A model generated the notes under the pieces. It saw only the letters and a program-made list of their open reading frames with translations, was not told the origin of the DNA and searched no databases. Shown here piece by piece: positions 27,970 through 35,274 of a DNA stretch of 64,000 nucleotides. The DNA comes from Chthoniobacterales bacterium. GTDB taxonomy: Bacteria; Verrucomicrobiota; Verrucomicrobiia; Chthoniobacterales; JACTMZ01. A program made the translations under genes and the position numbers. The stretch covers positions 1 to 64,000 of the forward strand of contig JACSRX010000019.1 in assembly GCA_014879535.1 (NCBI GenBank), written 5' to 3'. The first letter of the stretch is position 1, and every line of letters begins with the position of its first letter.

Positions 27970-29217
27970 GTGCGCGTTCTCCTCTCCGCCATCGCATGCC
28001 AGCCTGACAGGGGGTCGGAAGCCAAGGTCGGCTGGGATGCGGCCGTCGCAATCTCCGAACGGCACGAGTGCCATGTGATCACCCATGTGGCCGCAAGGGG
28101 CCCCATCGAGGCGAAGCAATCACAGGGAGTGGCGACTGATGTGAAGTTCCACTACTTCGGCGAAGACTTCACATGGCACCCGAGCCGGTTCGTCGCGCGA
28201 ATCCAAAGCTGGATCATTTTCAGCAAATGGCAGGCCCGGCTCCTGCCGTTTGCGGAGGAATTGCACCGGCGTCACCGCTTCGATCTGGCCCATCATTTGA
28301 CATATGTCACGTGGCGCGTGCCTTCACCGCTCTGGAAGCTGCCTGTGCCGCTGCTGTGGGGACCGATTGGCGGAACGGCGATGATACCCCGCTCCTTCCT
28401 CGGCATCCTGAGTCCCTCCGCCGCCCTGTTCGAGGCCGCGCGCTATGCCTCCAATGCGGTGGCCACCCGTTCCAAGGCATTCCGCGACTGCGCGCAGAAG
28501 ACCACGCTCGTCGTGGCGGCGAACGAGGAGACCGAAGCTTTCTTCCGCCGCTTCCGGCCATCCCGCCCGATCGCCCGGTTGTGGCCGGTGTTCTTCACGC
28601 CGGAGCAGGTGGCCGCCCTGCGCGGTCCGTCACGGCCTCGGACGGCGGAACCTGGGCCCCTGAAGTTGTTCGCCGGCGGCAATCTCGAAGGGCGGAAGGG
28701 CGTCGCCCTCGCCCTGGAAACGATCGCCCTGCTCAAAAAACGCGGCATCGACGTCACCTACACCTTCGCCGGCTGGGGCCCGGAGCTCGCACCCATGCAG
28801 AACCTCGCCAGGCGTCTCGGCATCGACAGGCAGGTGGAATTCCACCGGGGATTCGAGCGCGGCCCCTACATCGACAAACTCAAGGACTCGGATGTCTATT
28901 TCCTCCCGAGCTTCCGGGAAACCTCGCCGATCACCCTGCTTGAGGCGGCTCTGGCCGGTTGCTATCCGGTGGTCGCGGACAGCAGCGGCGCCGGGGAAAT
29001 CGTCCGCCGGATCGGCGGATCCGCCGTGCCAGCCAAGGACCGCGCGCAGCTTGTGGCGGATCTTGCCGGCAAACTCGAGTGGTGTCATCGAAACCGCGCA
29101 GAGATCCAGTCGGCCGGGGAACAGGCCTCACTCAATGTCGCCGGGGAGTTCGGGCAGGCCCATTATCTGCAGACGATCGAGCACCTCTATTCCGGGGTTA
29201 CAGGACGGGGCACTTGA
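27970..29217 (+). CDS. GT4 family glycosyltransferase
   Basis: A 415-aa GT-B enzyme beginning MRVLLSAIACQPDRGSEAKVGWDAAVAIS, the 'c.P..GSE.gvGw' N-terminus of a GT4 subfamily. The donor domain includes 'LKLFAGGNLEGRKGVALALETIALLKKRGI', 'WGPELAPMQNLARRLGI' and the catalytic region 'FRETSPITLLEAALAGCYPVVADSSGAGEIV'. It diverges from the Wzy-like gene across 109 bp, which must hold both promoters. The following fucosyltransferase-like gene begins at ATG 29217, overlapping this stop by 1 bp (TGATG). Confidence 0.88.
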   Translation: MRVLLSAIACQPDRGSEAKVGWDAAVAISERHECHVITHVAARGPIEAKQSQGVATDVKFHYFGEDFTWHPSRFVARIQSWIIFSKWQARLLPFAEELHRRHRFDLAHHLTYVTWRVPSPLWKLPVPLLWGPIGGTAMIPRSFLGILSPSAALFEAARYASNAVATRSKAFRDCAQKTTLVVAANEETEAFFRRFRPSRPIARLWPVFFTPEQVAALRGPSRPRTAEPGPLKLFAGGNLEGRKGVALALETIALLKKRGIDVTYTFAGWGPELAPMQNLARRLGIDRQVEFHRGFERGPYIDKLKDSDVYFLPSFRETSPITLLEAALAGCYPVVADSSGAGEIVRRIGGSAVPAKDRAQLVADLAGKLEWCHRNRAEIQSAGEQASLNVAGEFGQAHYLQTIEHLYSGVTGRGT

Positions 29218-30164
29218 TGTCCTCCCACGGGCCGCCCCACAGAATGGAAAAGCAAGTCATCGTGCGGATCTGCTCCGGTCTGGGCAACCAGATGTTCCAG
29301 ATGGCCTGCGGCATGGCCACGGCGGCGAAACTCGGCGCCACCTTGGCATGCGACACAACGTGGTATCCCTTGGTGTCCGGATTCCACCGGCCGGTCAGGC
29401 AGTTCCGTCTTGGCCACCTGCTGCTGCCGACCGGTGAGGCGTTCCGCGGGGTGCGACGATTGGCTGTGGGCCTGATGTCCGCCCTCTATGACCGCACGGG
29501 CCGCGGGGGGGGGCTTCTTCAGCAGGCAGGAAACATGGTCCTGATCCAGGAACGGCAGGCCATGAGGAGCCAACGGCTCGATTGCCCGGACGATGCACGA
29601 CGGATTTACCTCAACGGATATTGGCAGACCGCCGATCATTTCCTCGCCATCCGTGAGCCTCTCCTCCCGCTGCTGGCTCCGCGGAATGGGATTTCCGGGG
29701 AGGCACGGCATTGGGTGGACCGGATTCAATCGCGCCAGACCTGCTTCGTCCATGTCCGGCGCGGCGACTACGCCGAATTGGTCGGCGACTCCGGACTGCT
29801 TCCGGTGGAATACTACCGCCGCGCAGCAGCGACGGTGACGGATCGTCTCGGGGAAGATGTGCAGTGGATCGTCTTCGCCGAAGACCACGCTTGGGCCCGG
29901 CAGAACATGGGGTTTCTTCCCGGCTGGCAACTGGTGGACTATGCGTCCGACCAGCGCGACATCGAGGATCTTCAACTCATGGCAGCGTGCGACGCGGGCA
30001 TCATCGCAAACAGTTCCTACTCGTGGTGGGGCGCCGCAATGGGCGACCGGGCAGGACGACTCATCATTGCGCCGGACAGGTATTGGAACCGCGGGGGGGC
30101 GGACACCACGGCATGGCGCCTGCCAAGCTGGCAGGCAGTTACGGCTTGGCCTGATCCGGCGTGA
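29217..30164 (+). CDS. GT11 family alpha-1,2-fucosyltransferase-like protein
   Basis: A 315-aa protein with the GT11 signatures 'RICSGLGNQMFQMACGMATA' near the N-terminus, 'CFVHVRRGDYAELVGDSG' (the HxRRxD nucleotide-sugar motif) in the middle and 'ANSSYSWWGAAMG' towards the C-terminus. The family typically transfers L-fucose from GDP-fucose in alpha-1,2 linkage. GDP-fucose synthesis genes are not in the window. I chose ATG 29217 (MSSHGPPHRMEKQV); the internal MEKQVIVRI at 29244 is an alternative. It converges on the next FkbM gene with a 26-bp antisense overlap. Confidence 0.88.
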   Translation: MSSHGPPHRMEKQVIVRICSGLGNQMFQMACGMATAAKLGATLACDTTWYPLVSGFHRPVRQFRLGHLLLPTGEAFRGVRRLAVGLMSALYDRTGRGGGLLQQAGNMVLIQERQAMRSQRLDCPDDARRIYLNGYWQTADHFLAIREPLLPLLAPRNGISGEARHWVDRIQSRQTCFVHVRRGDYAELVGDSGLLPVEYYRRAAATVTDRLGEDVQWIVFAEDHAWARQNMGFLPGWQLVDYASDQRDIEDLQLMAACDAGIIANSSYSWWGAAMGDRAGRLIIAPDRYWNRGGADTTAWRLPSWQAVTAWPDPA

Positions 30165-30825
30165 TTTTCGCGGACTTCGGACGCCACAGCTCCCACAAAA
30201 AGGGATACCGCCACGCCAATTCGTGGGTCTCGCGGAGCTTGTGCTCTATCGCGCTGTATCGAGCCGCGGCATCGGGAGCCCCGGAATGGAACTGGATGAG
30301 CAGCGATCCGACGCGATCCCGGAGGTCGCTCCAAAGCAAGCCCTCAAGAAGCTCATATTCCGCTCCCTCGATGTTCATTTTCATCAATGCCACCCGGTGC
30401 CCGTGCTTCCTGAGAAATTCACACACATCCACCAGGCGAACTTCCACGATCCGTCCCTCGCGCGGGGTCACAATGGAACTTCCCTCGGCGTCTGACGAAA
30501 GAGCCACGCATCCATTGCCCCGGCCGAGGGCGAACTCGTGGAGATGCACTTCCGGACAACCCGGAAACCGGGATTCCAGTTCCTTGAAAGCCTCCGGATG
30601 CGGCTCGAACACATGGTATTCGCACGGGTGCTTCTCCCGCATGGCCGCGGTCCAATCTCCAAGGTAACCGCCCACGTCGTAAATCACCGATCCTGGTGCG
30701 ACGGGATGATCATGGAGAAGCCTGTCACACCGGAAGAGCCGCCACCGCATCAGGGAACGGGCGTTCGCATCGCCACCGAGAGCCAGACAGATCAGCGAGA
30801 ACTTCTGCCGCAGTGTCATAGGCAT
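30139..30825 (-). CDS. FkbM family methyltransferase
   Basis: A 228-aa protein with 'SVIYDVGGYLGDWTAAMREKHPCEYHVFEPHPEAFKELE' (SAM-binding motif I plus acidic strand 2), 'VHLHEFALGRGNGCVALS', and 'VRLVDVCEFLRKHGHRVALMKMNIEGAEYELLEGL', the FkbM 'D.y.......i..iKiDiEG.E..vL.g' block with N in place of D in MNIEGAE. It probably O-methylates a sugar residue. It is the last gene of the minus-strand run 34390 to 30139 and lies 5 bp after the PAS-protein gene. Confidence 0.85.
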   Translation of the reverse strand: MPMTLRQKFSLICLALGGDANARSLMRWRLFRCDRLLHDHPVAPGSVIYDVGGYLGDWTAAMREKHPCEYHVFEPHPEAFKELESRFPGCPEVHLHEFALGRGNGCVALSSDAEGSSIVTPREGRIVEVRLVDVCEFLRKHGHRVALMKMNIEGAEYELLEGLLWSDLRDRVGSLLIQFHSGAPDAAARYSAIEHKLRETHELAWRYPFLWELWRPKSAKITPDQAKP

Positions 30826-30830
30826 CGGGG

Positions 30831-31538
30831 TTAGACAAGCTGGGAGACGAGCAGCTTGCTGCCGTCGATCTCCAGCACGGAACCCACCGCGTTCACATTC
30901 CTGTCCCGGCCCCTCACGGAGAGGACCATTTCAATGGTGCCATGGGGCGTTCCCTCGAAATAGCCGAGATATGTCTCGATCGATTTTCCCCGGTGGTCGG
31001 GATGGGAGAAAAGGGAGAAGAACGTCGAGTCCTTCGCCTCCTGCAGACTGCACCCGAGCAATTCGCAGCATGCGCGGTTGGCAAACGTGATGTTCCCATC
31101 GCGGTCGGAAACGACGATCGGCGTGCGCAGGCTGTCGAAAAGTGACATGAGACTCCGGATCTGCTTTTCGGACCTCTCCCGGTAGCGGCTCACCCCGAAC
31201 GCCATGATCACGACCACGACGTAGGCGGCGGACCTCAGGATGACCACCGGCAACTGCTCGGGAACCCCGGCGTTCGGGATCAGGAGCAGGGTGCCGAGCA
31301 CGGGCACGAAAAACACCGCCGCCCAGAAGATGATCTGGCGAGGAGGCAGCATGAGCGACAGCAACGCCAGACCGATGGTCAGTGCTGACGGACTGACGCG
31401 GTAACCGGACGTCAGACCCTCGAAGACGAAAACGACGAGCAAGACGACCACAGGAAAGAGACGCGTCCAATGCGCGCGCCCCCGCAGGCCCTGACCGGAC
31501 GGTGCAGGGATAATGGTGGAATCCGTCGGCCTGTTCAT
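30831..31538 (-). CDS. Four-helix membrane protein with a single PAS domain, no output domain
   Basis: A 235-aa protein starting at MNRPTDSTIIPAPSGQG; the ATG overlaps the previous stop as ATGA, and the ORF-track start lies inside the upstream glycosyltransferase in another frame. Four membrane helices lie near residues 27-44, 52-66, 69-88 and 97-115. A short coiled linker ('YRERSEKQIRSLMSLFDSLRTPI') follows, and then a PAS fold ('VVSDRDGNITFANRACCELLGCSLQEAKDSTFF...KLLVSQLV'). The layout is that of a sensor-kinase input module, but translation ends right after PAS with no kinase, GGDEF or other effector. The frame after the stop runs into the FkbM gene spacer, so this does not look like a recent truncation. 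Its placement among sugar-transfer genes suggests a regulatory or scaffolding role; that is inference. Confidence 0.75.
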   Translation of the reverse strand: MNRPTDSTIIPAPSGQGLRGRAHWTRLFPVVVLLVVFVFEGLTSGYRVSPSALTIGLALLSLMLPPRQIIFWAAVFFVPVLGTLLLIPNAGVPEQLPVVILRSAAYVVVVIMAFGVSRYRERSEKQIRSLMSLFDSLRTPIVVSDRDGNITFANRACCELLGCSLQEAKDSTFFSLFSHPDHRGKSIETYLGYFEGTPHGTIEMVLSVRGRDRNVNAVGSVLEIDGSKLLVSQLV

Positions 31539-32725
31539 GGAGGAAGAATGGCATCGTAAACGCGGTTGATGCGCCCGATCCAGAGATCCTTCGAGTAGTG
31601 CGTCGCCAGCTTGAGCCGGCCCATCTCCGCCATGGCGGTGCGCACCGTGGCATCGGACAACATCCGCGTGATGGCGCGGGCCAGCTCCGCGGCATCTCCA
31701 AGGGGAACCTTCAGGCCATCCACGCCCTGTTCCACAATGTCGGACAAACCCCCTGCATCCGACACCACCGCGGGGCGTCCGCGCTCCCAAGCCTCGAAAA
31801 CGACCGTGGGCAGAGGGTCCTGCCAGATCGAAGGCACGACGGAAAATGCCGCCCGGCGCCAGAGCTCCTCCTGCCGATCCCTGGAAACGAACCCGAGGAA
31901 CTCGACCCGCGGGATTCCCTCGGCGGCAACCTTCGCCCGCAAAGCATCGCCCTCCGGTCCGTCGCCCGCCAGCAGCAGGCGCGCCTGCCCCGTCTCCGCC
32001 GCTTTCCAGGCATCCAGCAGCACCGAAGCCCCCTTTTCCTTGGACAATCGGCCGAGAAAAAGGACATCGCGCCCCGGCTCGGCGATGCGGAGTTCCTCCG
32101 CGGGCTCGAAGAAATGGGGAACAATATGGATGCGGTCGGCGGGAATCCCCATGCGCACATGGAGATCCTTCTGGGCCCGGCTGAGGGCAACCCATGCCGA
32201 GACCTTCCGGAACACCCCGAGTGCCCGCAGGCGCATGAGCACCAGACCCATCCATCCGCTGGCCGCCCGGCTGTCACGCCAGCATCCGGTCACGGCGGCC
32301 TTCGTGAAATTTCCGCGGATGCAGGACGTGCATGTCTCCCCGTGGTTGAGGAAATAGCCGTTCGTGCAGGACATGCGGTAATTGTGGAGATACTGCACAA
32401 CGGGAATTCCACGGCGGAAGGCGGCCGCGTAAACCGAGGGCGACATGGCAGGGAACACGTTGTGGATCTGCCACAGGTCAAAGCGCCCGACGGCCTGGTA
32501 GCGTGCGAGCCGTCGCGTGATCACCGGGTTGTGCATGCTCATCGCCGCAGCTGCCGCCATGTCCTCGATGCCGCGTTTCCCCAGAAGATCCTCGCTCGAT
32601 GTGGTGAAATACTCCACATCGGCCACCTGCTGCAGGGTGTCTCCGATCCGGAAGACGCTTCCCTGCTCACCGCCGTATTCGAGATAGCGGTTGAAAATCT
32701 GCAGGACTTTCCGGCGCGGCTTCAC
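31535..32725 (-). CDS. GT4 family glycosyltransferase
   Basis: A 396-aa GT-B enzyme. I chose GTG 32725, whose GTGA overlaps the upstream methyltransferase stop by 4 bp; the ORF-track ATG 26 codons earlier would overlap by 82 bp. The N-terminal 'VLQIFNRYLEYGGEQGSVFRIGDTLQ', a cysteine cluster 'RMSCTNGYFLNHGETCTSCIRGNFTKAAVTGCW' and the donor domain 'DVLFLGRLSKEKGASVLLDAWKAA', 'VPSIWQDPLPTVVFEAWERGRPAVVSDAGGLSDIV' are visible. The 'C..G....H...C..C' insert is shared by several GT4 proteins with a possible metal site. It acts on the cytoplasmic side. Confidence 0.87.
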   Translation of the reverse strand: MKPRRKVLQIFNRYLEYGGEQGSVFRIGDTLQQVADVEYFTTSSEDLLGKRGIEDMAAAAAMSMHNPVITRRLARYQAVGRFDLWQIHNVFPAMSPSVYAAAFRRGIPVVQYLHNYRMSCTNGYFLNHGETCTSCIRGNFTKAAVTGCWRDSRAASGWMGLVLMRLRALGVFRKVSAWVALSRAQKDLHVRMGIPADRIHIVPHFFEPAEELRIAEPGRDVLFLGRLSKEKGASVLLDAWKAAETGQARLLLAGDGPEGDALRAKVAAEGIPRVEFLGFVSRDRQEELWRRAAFSVVPSIWQDPLPTVVFEAWERGRPAVVSDAGGLSDIVEQGVDGLKVPLGDAAELARAITRMLSDATVRTAMAEMGRLKLATHYSKDLWIGRINRVYDAILPP

Positions 32726-33519
32726 GGGACCGGGGGGACTCCGAATTTTCCGGCGAACCAGGACCGTTTGGCCTCCGGCACCCGCGCTCCGGGTTGCAGC
32801 CACGGAAACATCTCATGCGGCAGATCCGGCTTGCGCACGACCGCGGCCAGATTGTTGCTGGTCACGGGGCCGAACATGTCGAGCAACCGCAGCAAGGGGG
32901 CGGCCAGCATGACGAGCATCAAGGGCAGCCTGTTGCGCCTCGCGCGCAATTGCCGCCACGGAATGCGCGTGCGGTAATAAAAATTGAAAGTGTGCGGTCC
33001 GAATGGCGCGGCGCAGTTGATGGTCTGCCGGATCTCCTGGGCCGTGAAACGATACACCCAGTTCGGAACCGAAGTGTTGCGCCAACCGGCGCACCGCAGC
33101 CCGTTGTCCGCCACGGCGGCGAACTCGTAGGTCTGCCCGATGCCCAAGCGGCGCCCCGTGCGCGTCACAAAATTGTCCGCCGGTTCGAACAGGATGATGC
33201 ATTTTGAGGCCACCCTGTGCATCTCCAGCAACCCCCGGTGCGGCGACGCGCAATGGTGCAGCCCCGAGTGGACGATCACCGCATCGAATGATCCGTCCGC
33301 ATGCGCCAAGTTCTCCACGTCCACGGCGACATCGCCGCTGATGTTCGACATTTCGAAGTTCGTCAGCCCCGCCCGGCGAAGCGAGGCATCGTCCTTGGGT
33401 CCGCCGCATACGACCAGCACGCGGTCATCGGGACGCAGCGCACCGTCGCGAAGCGCCGACTGCAGCACGGAGACGTAGAAGGCGTCGCTCCCGGCTTGGG
33501 ACTGTTCAGACCGGGGCAT
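32722..33519 (-). CDS. SAM-dependent methyltransferase (type 11-like)
   Basis: A 265-aa protein with a degenerate class I core: 'RVLVVCGGPKDDASLRRAGLTNFEMSNIS' takes the place of motif I (V-C-G-G instead of D-x-G-x-G), 'AHADGSFDAVIVHSGLHHCASPHRGLLEMHRVASKCIILFEPADN' is a standard type 11 segment. The C-terminal half includes 'LMLVMLAAPLLRLLDMFG', a possible membrane-touching helix. The altered motif I makes catalytic activity less certain. It overlaps the GT2 gene upstream by 14 bp and the GT4 gene downstream by 4 bp, so the three are tightly coupled. Confidence 0.72.
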   Translation of the reverse strand: MPRSEQSQAGSDAFYVSVLQSALRDGALRPDDRVLVVCGGPKDDASLRRAGLTNFEMSNISGDVAVDVENLAHADGSFDAVIVHSGLHHCASPHRGLLEMHRVASKCIILFEPADNFVTRTGRRLGIGQTYEFAAVADNGLRCAGWRNTSVPNWVYRFTAQEIRQTINCAAPFGPHTFNFYYRTRIPWRQLRARRNRLPLMLVMLAAPLLRLLDMFGPVTSNNLAAVVRKPDLPHEMFPWLQPGARVPEAKRSWFAGKFGVPPVP

Positions 33520-34390
33520 GGGGTTTCGCGGTCGAGGGCCATGTCCATCCCAGACGGGGCGCCTCGAAGTGCCGCCGTTGCAGCGGATCGGACAGCGTGA
33601 AGAGGCTGTAGATCATCCTGCGCCGAACATAGGCGCCGGAGGCCAGTTTGCGAGCCCCGTGGAGGCATCGGGCGGCCAACCGGCCAGACGGCGATTGCAT
33701 CCTGCGCGTCCGTTCGAATTCATGGTCCGCCGTGGAACTGGCACCGAGGTTGTCGCCCAGGAAGGTGAAGGCCGCAAGGGGCCGCCGCAGGCAATGCATG
33801 CGCCTCTTCCCTTCCAGCAAGCGGCGGATCCACAGGAGGTCGCCGACCACTTTCCATTCGGGATCGAACAAGATGCCGTCCTCGACAATGGACCGGCGGA
33901 AAAACGTGCTGCAGGAAAGCGTGTTCAATGTGGCCCCGGAAAGATGGCGCAATGTCGGCACATAAGGACGCCAATAGCACATGGCATTCCCCTCGCGATC
34001 AACCACAAGGGCATCTCCGAAGACAACCTCGCATGCAACCTCCCTGCGGAAATGCCCCGCCACGCCCTCCAAGGCACCCGGAAGCAACTGCTCGTCGCAG
34101 TTCAGGTAGGAGCAGACGCCGCCGGTCGCGACATGCAGCCCTTTGTTGATTGCATCATACATCCCCTTGTCCGGCCCGACCTCGAAGCGCAGGCGGTAGC
34201 CCGGACAGTCGGGAAAGCGATGGCGCATTGCCCGGACAAACTCCTCCATGCCGGAGGAGCCTCCGTCGCACACGATGTGCTCGACGCCGCCCTCCACCGT
34301 TTGGTCGGCCACCGAGGCGATGCAGAGCTCCAGCCAGGACAATTGGCCGAAGCTCGGCGTAACCACACTGAATGCAGGGAATCCGGACAT
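33506..34390 (-). CDS. GT2 family glycosyltransferase
   Basis: A 294-aa GT-A enzyme: 'FSVVTPSFGQLSWLELCIASVADQ', 'VEHIVCDGGSSGMEEFVRAM', then 'DKGMYDAINKGLHVATGGVCSYLNCDEQLLPGAL', where the NCDE replaces the usual DxD pair in the 'D.GiyDAmNkGi..A.Gd.i.fLNsDD' WcaA-like subfamily. 'FDPEWKVVGDLLWIRRLLEGKRRM' is the typical acceptor-side segment. It is the first gene of the minus-strand glycan run, 113 bp downstream of the Bat operon end, where no terminator hairpin is evident. Confidence 0.87.
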   Translation of the reverse strand: MSGFPAFSVVTPSFGQLSWLELCIASVADQTVEGGVEHIVCDGGSSGMEEFVRAMRHRFPDCPGYRLRFEVGPDKGMYDAINKGLHVATGGVCSYLNCDEQLLPGALEGVAGHFRREVACEVVFGDALVVDREGNAMCYWRPYVPTLRHLSGATLNTLSCSTFFRRSIVEDGILFDPEWKVVGDLLWIRRLLEGKRRMHCLRRPLAAFTFLGDNLGASSTADHEFERTRRMQSPSGRLAARCLHGARKLASGAYVRRRMIYSLFTLSDPLQRRHFEAPRLGWTWPSTAKPHAPV

Positions 34391-34503
34391 TCGGTGATCT
34401 CAGGATCGCACAGCGGAATCGGCAACGCCGACAACCAACTCTTTCATCGGGAAATTCTGCCCCGGGCGACCACCGAGGTCGAGCGCGCGGCGGCAGTCCG
34501 GGA

Positions 34504-35274
34504 CTAACGGGCCGGGAGCGCCCCCGGGAAGACCGGTTCGAGGGCGGAGGTGCGCACCCAACCATCCACACCGATCGGCAGACGAACCAGCGACCAATCC
34601 TCGCGGGCGGCAATGACGCGAACCGGCGTGCCGGGGGGAAGGTCGGCCAGCTTCTGTGCATTGTCCGCGGGTGTGCTCCGGGCGTCCGCGGCATCCCCGA
34701 TGACCATCGCGGTCTGGGCGAGGGCGATGCGTGAATCTCCGGCCCAGGAAATCGCCGCCGCCGTCGCGCCGGCAATCGCCACCAGCGCGCCGAGGACAGC
34801 CACCCCCGGGCGGCGGCGGGCCGAAAACACCGCGAAAACAACCAGGCCGAGACCGATCCAGAACAAGATGCTGCCAAGCAGGGCCAGAAGATCGAAGGAA
34901 ATGTATTGGCCCACAATCTCGGCCGCTCCGAGCCCCGGTGCCGGGACGCCCAACTTGTCAAAGGTATGTTCGAGGCTGCTGCGCGCCGCCGTGTTGCCGG
35001 GATCGAGGGCGAGCGCCCGGCGGTAGCTTATGGCGGCCGGGACATGGCGCCCCATGCGGAACTCGGCGTGCCCGAGGTTCAAATACACGGAAGGGTCGCG
35101 CGACCCGGCCTTGACCAGTTGCTCGTAGCCGTCGCGCGCCGCCTCATACGAGCCGTCGGCATACTCGCGGTTGGCCCGATCAAAGATCTCCTCTTCCGTC
35201 AGGTCCGGCTCCTGCGCAGACACGCCCGCGCAAACCAGACCCGCAACAATCGCAATGATGAATGCTCTAACCAT
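34504..35274 (-). CDS. batE: BatE-like TPR protein with C-terminal SH3-like domain
   Basis: A 256-aa exported protein. A signal peptide, 'MVRAFIIAIVAGLVCAGVSAQ', precedes about two TPR units ('FDRANREYADGSYEAARDGYEQLVKAGSRDPSVYLNLGHAEFRMGRHVPAAISYRRALALDPGN'). Two membrane helices ('FDLLALLGSILFWIGLGLVVFAVF' and 'VAVLGALVAIAGATAAAISW') and a bacterial SH3-type domain ('ARSTPADNAQKLADLPPGTPVRVIAAREDWSLVRLPIGVDGWVRTSAL') follow. This matches BatE of aerotolerance operons. The start MVRAFII was chosen; it overlaps the BatD stop by 8 bp. It is the last gene of the operon. Confidence 0.8.
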   Translation of the reverse strand: MVRAFIIAIVAGLVCAGVSAQEPDLTEEEIFDRANREYADGSYEAARDGYEQLVKAGSRDPSVYLNLGHAEFRMGRHVPAAISYRRALALDPGNTAARSSLEHTFDKLGVPAPGLGAAEIVGQYISFDLLALLGSILFWIGLGLVVFAVFSARRRPGVAVLGALVAIAGATAAAISWAGDSRIALAQTAMVIGDAADARSTPADNAQKLADLPPGTPVRVIAAREDWSLVRLPIGVDGWVRTSALEPVFPGALPAR

